A program made the position numbers and the translations under genes. DNA of 64,000 nucleotides from Cocos nucifera. Taxonomy: Eukaryota; Streptophyta; Magnoliopsida; Arecales; Arecaceae. The stretch spans positions 248,001-312,000 of the forward strand of contig QRFJ01002311.1 of assembly GCA_006176705.1 (NCBI GenBank), written 5' to 3'. Shown here in pieces: positions 31,807 to 42,882 of this stretch; the first letter of the stretch is position 1; the number at the start of each line of letters is the position of its first letter. Under the pieces are notes generated by a model that was given only the letters and a program-made list of their open reading frames with translations, was not told the DNA's origin and ran no database searches.

Positions 31807-34800
31807 TATTGGAAAATGTGTCCGAAAGCCAACCATTAGCCTATTGATGGTTGAGCTATATTATAATTATAATTAATTTATTAATTAATAAAATATATTT
31901 TTGATATTTTTTCATCATAAGTTTTCATCTTTTAACAAACTCTATTATTGTGATGAAGTTTTTAGGACTATTTAGATTCGATAAAGAAAAAATTTATCGA
32001 TTAGTCTTTAAAATTGTTCACAACTAAATGATAGGCTACTAATAAGGACGACAATGTTTATCGAGCATAGATCACTGTATGCCATATAGATTGATTATTC
32101 TCTTAACCAAGAAGTGTGGAGACACTAGTATGACATACAAATGAGATGTAAGGGTACATCATCACTAAACATGACTAACTCCAGAGCATTCTGCTATCGA
32201 GAATATCTCTAATGGGATATAGGTATAAGTGTCTCTTAGACTTGAGCTTACCTCAATGACTTGCAAGCAACTCACTGTGCTTTGGTATCGGACTAACTAA
32301 ATTTCTAATTCAATAATGGAAGGCTTTTAGGAATAGTCAAGTATTTGCGAAGTTGATGTGTGATCAAGATGAAATTGATCACTCTAAGAGTTAAAGAAGA
32401 ACATATCACTATATTTCAATATAGCAAAATCCTAGCCAGAGTATTCCATGAGATGGATTTGGTATTTTGAAATACAATATGGATAGCCTGATCAGAGTTG
32501 ATAATTAAACTCTGAGGTATCCTATGAAAATTTTGGTCAAGAGGATGAATTATATGGAAACTATATCCACATGGATTCTAAGGATGTTCTTTTACACATT
32601 CAATCTATCCGGTCGTCAGGTACCATTACTAGATATATGGTTACTTTGACTAGTATAGAAATTTATTACTGTACTATCAACTTAAGTTCAAATCTATGGG
32701 ATTACACATAATAGAGTTCATGATCTAATCGGATGGTTGATCAACGATTGAGAATCATTCTGAGGTTTAACGATCAATATGATTGATGTTTAACCTAGCT
32801 AAAGTATTGTAGGAGGATCGATTAGCAATTTGATTACTAATTAACTTAATTTAATTAAGTCAAAGGGATAAGATTAAGTCTAATTAAATATAATTTAATT
32901 AGATTTAGTTTGGATTTGATTGGATCAAGTATAATTAGTTTATTGGATAAGCCAAGTGCAAGGAAGAACTAGTCCTAGTTCAACTGGGACTTGGGTCAAC
33001 CTAATTTTTTAATTTGATTAAAAAATTAAATTAAAATTAAATTTAATTTAATCTAATCTAATTAAGTTTTTAATTATATTAGGATTTAATTTAATTAGAT
33101 TGAATTATTTTTTATTTGATTTGGTTTGAGAAACCATATTTGATCAAGTCAAATATGAAATCCTAGTAAGACTATGATCCATCTTCTTGCACGACCTATA
33201 TCCCATGCCCCTCATGTCTTTTTCTCTCTTTATTTTTGGCAACAAATTTCCTCTTCCTGGTGTTCACGCACGCCCACTCCTCTCCTCTATTTCTCATATG
33301 GCAATTGGTTGTGGACCAGGTCAAAAGGAGAAAGTTTGAATTTGATTTGAATTTTTCTTTGGATAGAGTTTTAGGAAACTAAAACTCCTTCCATGCATGC
33401 TGCCCTCCTCTCCTTATTTTCTCCCTATTTTGTTCGATGGAAAAGGAGACTCTGAGGTATCCTATGAAAATTTTGGTCAAGAGGATGAATTATATGGAAA
33501 CTATATCCACATGGATTCTAAGGATGTTCTTTTACACATTCAATCTATCCGGTCGTCAGGTACCATTACTAGATATATGGTTACTTTGACTAGTATAGAA
33601 ATTTATTACTGTACTATCAACTTAAGTTCAAATCTATGGGATTACACATAACAGAGTTCATGATCTAATCGGATGGTTGATCAACGATTGAGAATCATTC
33701 TGAGGTTAAACGATCAATATGATTGATGTTTAACCTAGCTAAAGTATTGTAGGAGGATCGATTAGCAATTTGATTACTAATTAACTTAATTTAATTAAGT
33801 CAAAGGGATAAGATTAAGTCTAATTAAATATAATTTAATTAGATTTAGTTTGGATTTGATTGGATCAAGTATAATTAGTTTATTGGATAAGCCAAGTGCA
33901 AGGAAGAACTAGTCCTAGTTCAACTGGGACTTGGGTCAACCTAATTTTTTAATTTGATTAAAAAATTAAATTAAAATTAAATTTAATTTAATCTAATCTA
34001 ATTAAGTTTTTAATTAGATTAGGATTTAATTTAATTAGATTGAATTATTTTTTATTTGATTTGGTTTGAGAAACCATATTTGATCAAGTCAAATATGAAA
34101 TCCTAGTACGACTATGATCCATCTTCTTGCACGACCTATATCCCATGCCCCTCATGTCTTTTTCTCTCTTTATTTTTGGCAACAAATTTCCTCTTCCTGG
34201 TGTTCACGCACGCCCACTCCTCTCCTCTATTTCTCATATGGCAATTGGTTGTGGACCAGGTCAAAAGGAGAAAGTTTGAATTTGATTTGAATTTTTCTTT
34301 GGATAGAGTTTTAGGAAACTAAAACTCCTTCCATGCATGCTGCCCTCCTCTCCTTATTTTCTCCCTATTTTGTTCGATGGAAAAGGAGAGTTTTTTGTGA
34401 CAATTGTTGGTGGTCCATGCCTAAAACATAGGAGGTTGCCAAATTGGTTCTTTCCTAGTCTAAGAATTTGACCCAATAAGGACTCTTCTATAACTCATTA
34501 TACATGATGAATTTTAGACTAATTTTTGGATATGTTCTAGACCTTGGAGAGTGCTTTTGGGAATGTGAATACTAGGGTGAGAGACTACTTGGGTATTGGG
34601 TTTTCATAAATACCAATCTCAGTGTCTAGGTGAGAGAACAGAGAAGAAGAAGAGGGTTTCTAGGGTTGCTTTGTTCTTCTCTTATCCTCCTCTTTTGAGA
34701 TTATTTTTGAGAGTGTCTCAGATTTAAAATCTTTTCTCTTTCTTTTATTCTTTAGAAAAGTCTAAATCTAGAAGAAGAAAGCACCAGATCGACTATCCAA

Positions 34801-35218
34801 GAAGGATTAGCATAGTACTAGCACATTATGCTGATTTCCTACGTAGGACCTCTGATCAAGGTTCGTGGGCTCGTGTGGACATTACTTAGAGGTTGATAAT
34901 ATGTGTGGCTTGAAGCATCATCCTCAAGTTTAGATCAGTAAGTTAGAACATCTAATTTGTATAGGTAATATAAATCTGATCTATTATTACACACCTACAT
35001 TGGATGTAGTGTTGATGCATGTTGATATGATCAACGTGTTCTTCTTCTTTATGTTTTTAATTTTTGATTTAATATCATGTTATAATCATATAATAAAATC
35101 TTAGATCTAGATGTTCTCTACTTTTTATAAATAAATCTTAAATTATTTTAGTTTTTCACTGCTTGATCTTGAAAAAATTTTAAGATCTAGTTCTGAAATT
35201 CTAGATCTGATTCCTACA
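31807..35218 (+). repeat. E2 5' LTR with internal duplication
   Basis: It starts TATTGGAAAATGTGTCC (TG changed to TA) and ends GATTCCTACA next to the primer site. It is 3412 bp, against 2504 bp for the 3' LTR; the excess is mostly the tandem repeat at 32511-34390. No gene is present. The frame at 33397-33651 spans the duplication joint and is not a gene. Confidence 0.88.
32511..34390. repeat. 940-bp tandem duplication in the E2 5' LTR
   Basis: 32511-33450 and 33451-34390 are nearly identical. I see only a handful of substitutions (for example near 32709/33652 and 33075/34015). The joint is AAAAGGAGAC/TCTGAGG. E1 and the E2 3' LTR have a single copy of this segment. Confidence 0.93.
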
Positions 35219-35220
35219 AT

Positions 35221-35232
35221 TGGTATCAGAGC
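35221..35232 (+). other. Primer binding site of E2
   Basis: TGGTATCAGAGC lies two bases after the LTR end at 35218 and fits initiator methionine tRNA. Confidence 0.93.
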
Positions 35233-37119
35233 CTAGATTGATTATTACATAATTATATGTGCATGTTTAGATTATTTTTTAGATTAAATTTAATTTATAA
35301 TCTAATTATTAAATCTAAAATTAAAAATCATGATCACACAAGCTACTATAAGTTGTCCTGCTGTAAGGTTTATCCCTTATAGTGGAGAAGTTGTCATAGT
35401 TCATGTAGATCTGCTTCTTATCATAAATTTATTAGATATGATCTAATTTTATTTATAATTTATTAGATTTAAAATAGTTTTAGATTTGAAAATAAAAGTT
35501 TTAGATTGCATGGACTATTATAAGATTGTTCTGCTATGAGGTTTATCCCTTACAGTGGAGAGGTTATCTTAGTACATACTGATCTAAAACATTGATCATA
35601 AAATTTTAGATTAGATTTAAAAAATTTTATGATCTGATTAAAAATATTTTAATCTAATTTTTATCATCATAAATATATTAAATTTAATCTAAGATAATTT
35701 ATAATTGATTAGAGATTGAAACTATTTCAATTACATGAACCTATTTAGATTAGATCTAAAGTAGTTTCATGCTTATCTTACTTGCATATTGATTATGAAT
35801 CAAACACACAACTTGATTGATAGAACCATATTGTAAAAATATTTTATAAATATAAAAATTATTTTTAAAAAGTCAAACCCCAACCCTCAGTCCAAAACTT
35901 AATTAAGAATAAAGAAGTTATTTGATTAGGATCTAGGATTGTGAATTGAAGATCCTAAGACATAAATCATAACACATTGGGTTAAATGGATTAGTGGAGA
36001 TTAGGTCCATTAATTAGGTTAGACCTAGCATTTTATTAAAAAATTGACTTAATTAGAGAATTGACTAAATCTAATCAATTATTATCTTAGATTAGATCAA
36101 GTATTCTCTAGATCAATTACAATAGTTATAGTTGATCAAGTCCATATCTTTAACGAGACCCAAGATGGACTTGATTCTTAGCTACGTGATCTAGCATAAA
36201 CTATTAGGTTGATCTAATCAAGACTAATTAAACCAATTGGTGTCTAAGGTAAATCAGGCCGATGGTTTTTAATTGACAGTCTACTTTTCTGGCCATTTCT
36301 GATGGTGTCTAAGGTAAGCTTTGGCAGACCCTTCCACTGATCGAACTTAACTGATCTCTTGATGAGATTATGTTTTGATCGGATCACTTGACCATTTGAA
36401 CTGATCCATGTCAACTAGGTAAATCAGTATCACTGATTTAGGTGCTCCTAGACCAGCCTATTAATGGTCTCTCTTAAGCTGACTTGGTGAAGCCAATGGA
36501 AGGATCATGACAAGTTGGTTCATCTGACCTTCTCTCTTCTTTAAAATTATTAGATTCCTAAAATAAAATAGTTATTATGATAACTAGATCATATCCTTTC
36601 ATTAAGTGGGTGATAATGGATCCTTTAGTTGGATAATCATTGGAGGCCCAAAGGCCTGATGTTTATCAGCTAATAAAATTATCATTCATTATATGATTTT
36701 TTGGATGCATCTTTTTAAATGGTGGTTAGGTTAGCCAACCAAAGTTGGACCTAATTTTTCATTGATTTGATGGATCAAGTATGGTTATATTAATGGTTGG
36801 ACCTAACCGGATCTTTTTAGTGGAGGCCAAAGCCTACTAATTAGGGACTGGGGCAAAAATTTAATTATTAAAAATTATTTAGAGAAATAATTAGTTATGA
36901 ACCTATCCTTAGATATACATGGGTTGGCCAACCAAAGTTGGGCTCGTATGCAATTTATGTGGATTCTAGTACCCTCTAAGAAATTAGGTTAATTCCTCGA
37001 ATTGGAGGTAGAGGTTATTAATTTGAATAAAATAGTGAAAGAATCTTTTGATTAAAGTCCAAATCTTTAGGCTTAATGAATAAATTACTAATTAGGCTAT
37101 AATTTTTCTTGGTGCAAAT
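35233..37119 (+). other. Leader of E2
   Basis: AT-rich noncoding leader of about 1.9 kb, homologous to 1297-3007 (minus strand) in E1. It contains two similar blocks ending in TTTATCCCTTA(T/C)AGTGGAGA at 35375 and 35550. No gene is seen. Confidence 0.65.
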
Positions 37120-37915
37120 ATGGCCACTTTTCTATCGCTTCGATCATTGTTGGACAATGATAAGTTAGTGGGATCCAACTTCGGTAGCTGATATAGAAAG
37201 TTAAAGATAGTCCTGAAGTATGAATGGATCCTGTATGTGTTGATGAATCCTGCACCTAAGGAGCCAGCTGTCAATGTATGTGAAATAGTCAGAGATACTT
37301 ATTAGAATTGGCTTAGTGATTGAATCACGGTGCACTACATTATGCTAGCTACCATAAGTGATGAGTTTAGTCGTAGATTTGAGATGGCTCAGACAAAAGA
37401 TATGCTTCAAGTGTTGAAGGATACTTTTGGCACACTCGATGATGTTGAAAGATACAAGATTAGTTGTACCATCTTCAATACCAGGATGCGGGATGGTGCC
37501 TCTGTCACTGATTATGTATTGTACATGATCAAGTTGATAGAACAATTGAGCAAGCTCAACTTTTCTTGCATAAGCAGCTTGAAAATGATGCAATACTGAA
37601 GTCACTACCCAAGTCCTATCTTCCATTTCTTACTCATTATAGAATGACAGAGCTTGAAGTTGACTACCATGGGTTACTGGGGTTGCTTCAGAACTTTGAG
37701 AAGGATTACCAACTCCATAAGAAGTTGGTGAACTTAGTGGGAGGTTCGTCTAGGAAAGAAGAACAAGAAGAAGAAAGCAAAGAAGGTGCAAGCTCAGGCT
37801 GGGACATCTATGTAGGGCCAGATCAGAAAGATCAAGCCCGATAAGAGTCAAGCTAAATGATTCTTTTGCAAGAAATGGGGGCATTGGAAGAAAAACTATC
37901 CTAAGTACATTACCT
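37120..37915 (+). pseudogene. gag: Copia gag of E2 (degraded)
   Basis: The start at 37120 gives MATFLSLRSLLDNDKLVGSN. Early in-frame stops occur near 37187, 37303 and 37321. The better-preserved middle (37330-37599) reads FSRRFEMAQTKDMLQVLKDT and MRDGASVTDYVLYMIKLIEQ, the same as E1. A frameshift near 37565 leads to NDAILKSLPKSYLPFLTHYR and a Lys/Glu-rich tail. The zinc knuckle remnant FFCKKWGHWKKNYPKY (about 37861-37908) has lost its last Cys. It is non-functional. Confidence 0.82.
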
Positions 37916-37917
37916 TC

Positions 37918-38599
37918 TTGGATTCGAACAAGCAGAAAAAGAAGCAAGCTATTGCTGGACAAGGTATTTATATGATAACTTCTTATAATTTTTCTATTTA
38001 TGATTATACTGACTGGATATTGGATATCGATAGCCCTTACCATATTTGCAATTTATTACAGGGGTTGCAGATCAGTAGGAGATTTAAGGTGAAAGATTTC
38101 TGAACTTTGGAGATGGAAGATCAATTTCAGTTCTAGCTTTAGAAATTTTGAAACTTATATTTGAGTTCCATACTATTGTTCTTAGTGATTGAAATTTCTA
38201 TCCCAATTTCTTTTTAAATATCATTTCTGTAAGCCTATTGACCAAATATGATTTTAAAATTTCAATAATGAAATAAATTTATAATATTATTATGAATGGT
38301 ATTACTATTTTCTGTGGATATTCAAATAATGGTATGTGTATGCTATCACAATCTGTTAACATAGTCTATTCAATTAGCAAGCACTCTAGATTAGATAGTA
38401 TGTCAGATATCTACTTTTGGCACTGTAGGCTAGGTCACATAAACAAGAACAAGATAAATAGGTTGACTCAAGAAGGAATCATCGAAGTCAGTGATTGTGA
38501 ATCACTTCCAACCTGTGAATCCTGTCTTCTTAAAAAAATAATCAAGTCATCTTTTACTAGAAAAGATGAGAGAGCCACTAAGTTCTTTGGTTTAGTACA
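37918..38599 (+). pseudogene. pol: Copia protease and pre-integrase region of E2
   Basis: The protease motif appears as WILDIDSPYHICN at about 38014-38052, with the catalytic DTG changed to DID. The GAG-pre-integrase zinc region follows at 38292-38599, with WHCRLGHINKNKINRL, CESCLLKK and KFFGLVH. The frame is cut exactly by the solo LTR at 38600 and resumes at 40888. Confidence 0.78.
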
Positions 38600-40882
38600 T
38601 GAAGGAAAAATCTTGATTTTTTGGATCAGGTTCGTTCAGATCTGATTGGATCAAGAGAGATATTTCAAAAATTTTTATTGAATCTAATCTAGATCTGAGA
38701 TATTTTAGATCTAATTTTAGATCTAATAAAATAAAATAAAATAAAATTAAAATCAAATTTAATTTTATACCTTTGTTGGGTAATCATATTACCCTATGAT
38801 GATCCTACTAATTGCCTGAGGTTCTGGATCTAGCCATGCAAGTGCCTAGCCTCTACCGATATTCACTTGGGCTGGATCTGAAGATCTTCTCCTTCTTTAT
38901 CACCTCTCCAAATATCAGATCTGAATCTAATTTGGAGGATCTTCAAAACTTCTTTTGAAGATTTGGAATCATCTCTTGCAGCAGTGCTGCCTTCTTCCTT
39001 TCTTTTGTCAGCTTTTTCTTATCTGGATCGCACCAAACTGGAGTCCAAATCTCCTTGGGCATGGGGAGGAGAGAGAGAATTAGAAGATGGCACGGAGGAG
39101 GGAGAGGGGGAGCCTTGGGGCATGGGCTAAGGGAGAACCCTGTCAAAGCTAGGCGCAGATAGGGTTTATATAGATCCTACTGCGCCATGCAGTGTCACAT
39201 CATCCCGGCCAATCACGTTGCTTCATGCAATCAGATCTAAATCTGATTGGTGAGATGACATCACCTGATCCAATCGAATGAGAGCCCCTTCAAATCATCC
39301 TTAGGTGGTTCTAAGACTGGTCAAAGCTGAGTCTTAGGCGCCTACCTAAGTTGATTCCAAGAAGCAACCTGGAGTCCCATCTGAATGTGACTCCAGGCAT
39401 CCCTATCAATGGTTGCACGCCTCCCTAGGCATGCACCCCCTTCTTTCTAATTTATAGCAAGGGGATAAGTCCCTGTCTGCTCTCCTATAGGTGCATGACA
39501 TATGGGCAGATGTCCAAGTGTTAATGGTCAACGTTTGACCAAAGTCAAAGGACAAAAATTAGTAGGTGATGAAAAATGATAGGTGTTGTCTCTAATTTAT
39601 CTCATAAATTAAGACAATCCTTTTCTGATCTGGACAAGCTCTAGTCAGCCTAAGTAAAGGTACCTAAGTGAGCACAAATACAATTGGCTTAGTCGAGATA
39701 ACTTTCAATGATAATTGAAGGAGAACATTAGGCTCAATCGTGTGCAAGCATGATTTCCTTGAACCTAATTGAATCCAATTCAAATCAATTGAACTGAGTT
39801 AGTCCAATTGATGATATCCAAATCTAAACCCTTGTTTGTATGACCCAGTTAGGTTTAGTTCTGTATGGTAATGGGATATGTCGTGATCTCTATCATCAAC
39901 ATCATCGAAAAACCTTCCGATGGATCAGAACCTTTCTAATTCAGACAACTAGAATGATCGATCATCTAAATCATTCTAGTTGCTTCCAAAATCCACCAGT
40001 GACACCTAGCAGTATATGGTGGCAACTCATCAAAATTAAAAATGAACCTCTTAGTGTAGCTACCTGTGTGATTAAGTTCTTCTATCTTGAGTTTCGATCA
40101 GATTAGGGTTAAGGTGAACTCATCAAACCCTAATTTTCATCATATGATTTAATCATTCGATTCAAGTTCGATGTGAAAACCTTAATAGAAACTCTTTCTA
40201 TTATTTCACTCTGTGTCATGGCCATGGGCTTATGGACTTGATTCTTATAATCATCATACTGCTTCTCATCTACCGAGGTAGATAGATTTTCTCTTAGTGC
40301 AATCCAATACCTACAATGAACATGCTATAGCTAACATACACCTTAAGATTCTAATTGGCTAGGAGACCGAGTCATGGTGTAGTCAAACTATAACACCCTC
40401 AAGGTGAACTGCCGATGCACCTTACGTCAAAGAATCAGACACACCACTACAACTTCGAGCCAGTCATCGATAAGAAGGTAGACTTTCTTATGACTGCTCG
40501 AGGTGGTCACGCTCAGTGCCCTCATTCTCTAACGAGTATCTATACTCTTGCTCCGATATCTCTACACCGTAGACTCAAGACTCATCTAATATAAAGAAGT
40601 GATTGTACACCAATCTTTCGGATCAATCACCATCCTCATGATGATCCTACGATCAGAAGCATTTTATGAGTTAATAATGAAAATTCTTGTCTTAAATTTT
40701 CAACTCTTGAAAATAAAAATTATCATTACCATTAACTCAAGGGATGTATCAAAGGTACTAAATACATATTTATGATGGAAAATAACCTATTTTATTATTT
40801 ATAGTCAAAATTATAATTTTGCTCTTAGAAGTGCATTACAAGTGTCAGCCAATTCTGGCTTCTAAGGCACACATATCTAACA
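38600..40882 (-). repeat. A3: solo LTR of family A inside E2
   Basis: It runs from TGAAGGAAAAATC (38600) to ACATATCTAACA (40882), the reverse complement of the family A LTR. It is flanked by the perfect 5-bp duplication GTACA (38595-38599 and 40883-40887). It has no internal region, so LTR-LTR recombination removed the rest. Removing it rejoins the E2 integrase frame (GLVH to TDI.G). Confidence 0.95.
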
Positions 40883-40887
40883 GTACA

Positions 40888-42882
40888 TACTGATATATGT
40901 GGACCAATGAGCACAAGTACCAGAGGTGAATATTTCTACTTTCTCACTTCATAGATGATCTATCCAGATATGAATATGTCTATCTGATGAAATAAAAGTC
41001 GGATTCATTTGAAATGTTCAAACATTTCAAAATAAAGTAGAAAAATAAATTGAAAAAAGTATTAAAACTCTTCGATCTAACCGAGAAGGAAAATACCTTT
41101 TTGGTGAGTTTTTCACATATCTAGGAGAGAATGAAATTCTCTCCTAATGGACTCCTCCAGGAACACCATAGCATAATGGTGTGTCTAAATGGAGGAATTA
41201 GACTCTGTTAGACATGGTTCGATCCATGATGGATTTTGCCAGCTTGTCGATATTCTTCTAGGGATATGCACTCAAATCGGCTTGCTATCTGTTAAATTGA
41301 ATTTCAAGTAAGTCTGTAGTTAAGACTCTATATAAGATATGGACAAGATGTAAGCCTGCACTTTCACACCATAGAGTTTGGGGGTGTCCGACTTATATCA
41401 AAAGATTAACTACAGATAAACTTAGACCTAGGTTTGCCAAGTGCACATTCATAGGGTATCCAAAAGAGATCAAAGGATACTATTTCTATCATGCTGATAA
41501 ACAAAAGGTGTTCGTCAGCCTTAAGACAACTTTTTTGGAAAAGAAGTTCCTTGGTGAAGGAACTATTGTCTCTAAAATTGAACTTGATGAAGTTCAACAA
41601 ATAAAAAAACCGACACATGTAGCTGAACCTGAGTCGAATTTGATTAGATTAGATATGGAACCTAGTGTACCTACACCATTAAGACGATCCAATAGAGTAC
41701 CGCATCATCCGGATAGATACTACGATTTTTTGGTTCGGGATAGTGATCCCATCGAACTTGATGAGAATAATGAGGATCCAATCACCTATATGGATGCTAT
41801 GCAGAGATCCGATTACGAGAAATGGCTTGAGGCCATGAAATTTGAAATGAAGTCCATGAAGGTTAACGATGTGTGGACATTGGTTGATCCATCCGAAGGG
41901 GTTAAATCCATTAGATGTAGTGGATCTTCAAAAGAAAAGGGAGCGCAGATGAAGAGGTGGAGATTTATAAAGTCCATCTAGTTGCCAAGAGATATCATCA
42001 ACATTATGGTATTGACTATGACGAGACATTCTCTCCTATGGCAATATTCAAATTCATTCAGATAATGCTTGCAATAGCTGCCCATCTGGACTATGAGATC
42101 TGGTATATGGATGTAAAGATAACTTTTCTAAATGAAAAGCTGATTGAAGAGGTATATATGATACAACCTGAGGGATTTACATCCATAGATGAGTCTAAGA
42201 TGTGCAAGCTTTAGAGATCCATTTATGGATTGAAGCAGTTATCTCGAAGTTGGAACATGTATTTTGATAAGATGATTAAAACGTATGGCTTCGTTAAGAA
42301 TGGAGAAGAGCCCTATATTTACAAATGGGCAAATAGTCCAGTAATGGTATTTCTTGTCTTGTACATGGATGATATTCTCTTAATCAGGAATGACATCCCC
42401 ATACTATAGAAAATAAAAGTCTGATTGTCATCATAATTCTCCATGAAGGACTTGGGTGAAGCATCCTACATCCTAGGGATGAAGATCTATAGGGATAGAT
42501 CTAAAAGGATGCTTGGATTATCTCAGTCTACGTACATAGATACTATGCTGAAAAGTTCAGTATGAAAAATTCTAAAAAGGACTATCTCCAAATAGGCCAT
42601 GAAATTTCTCTCTCTAAGAAGGATTGTCCGATAACTCCTGAAGAGAGAGAGCGTAAGAGTAGAGTCCCATAAACTTCAAGAGTGGGATCTATCATGGTCT
42701 GCGCCACTTTCACCTGGTCTAGGAGATCGTGGGTTGAGATGACGTCAATCTTCAGAAGATCGATGGAAAAGAGAACTTGGCCAATCCATTCACTAAAGTC
42801 CTAGTGATAAAGGATTTCGACAACCATAAGTCAAAGATGGGTATTAGATACTGTGCTGAGTGGCTTTAGGATAAGTGAGAGT
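40888..42882 (+). pseudogene. pol: Copia integrase and reverse transcriptase of E2, RNase H mostly deleted
   Basis: The integrase part (40888-41500) is broken by stops and shifts but keeps DDLSRYEYVYLM-like sequence. The reverse transcriptase part is clearer: SNRVPHHPDRYYDFL (near 41690), DYEKWLEAMKFEMKSM, HLVAKRYHQHYGIDYDETFS, a stop near 42211, then SIYGLKQ and the YMDD motif at 42362-42373. After SIMVC near 42698 the sequence jumps to EIVG.DDVNLQKIDGKENLA, so the catalytic core of RNase H is missing. It ends at the purine-rich stretch before the 3' LTR. Confidence 0.82.

Noticed and set aside
33397..33651. 84-codon frame
   Set aside because: It spans the joint of the 940-bp tandem duplication in the E2 5' LTR and has no equivalent in the 3' LTR.
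39840..40106. 88-codon frame similar to minus-strand frames at 21475, 25842, 49761 and 57890
   Set aside because: The same LTR segment is open in all family A copies (seen on the plus strand here because A3 is reversed). I considered a conserved small LTR protein. The frame carries stop or length changes between copies, starts at different codons, and has no domain, so shared descent of noncoding DNA explains it.
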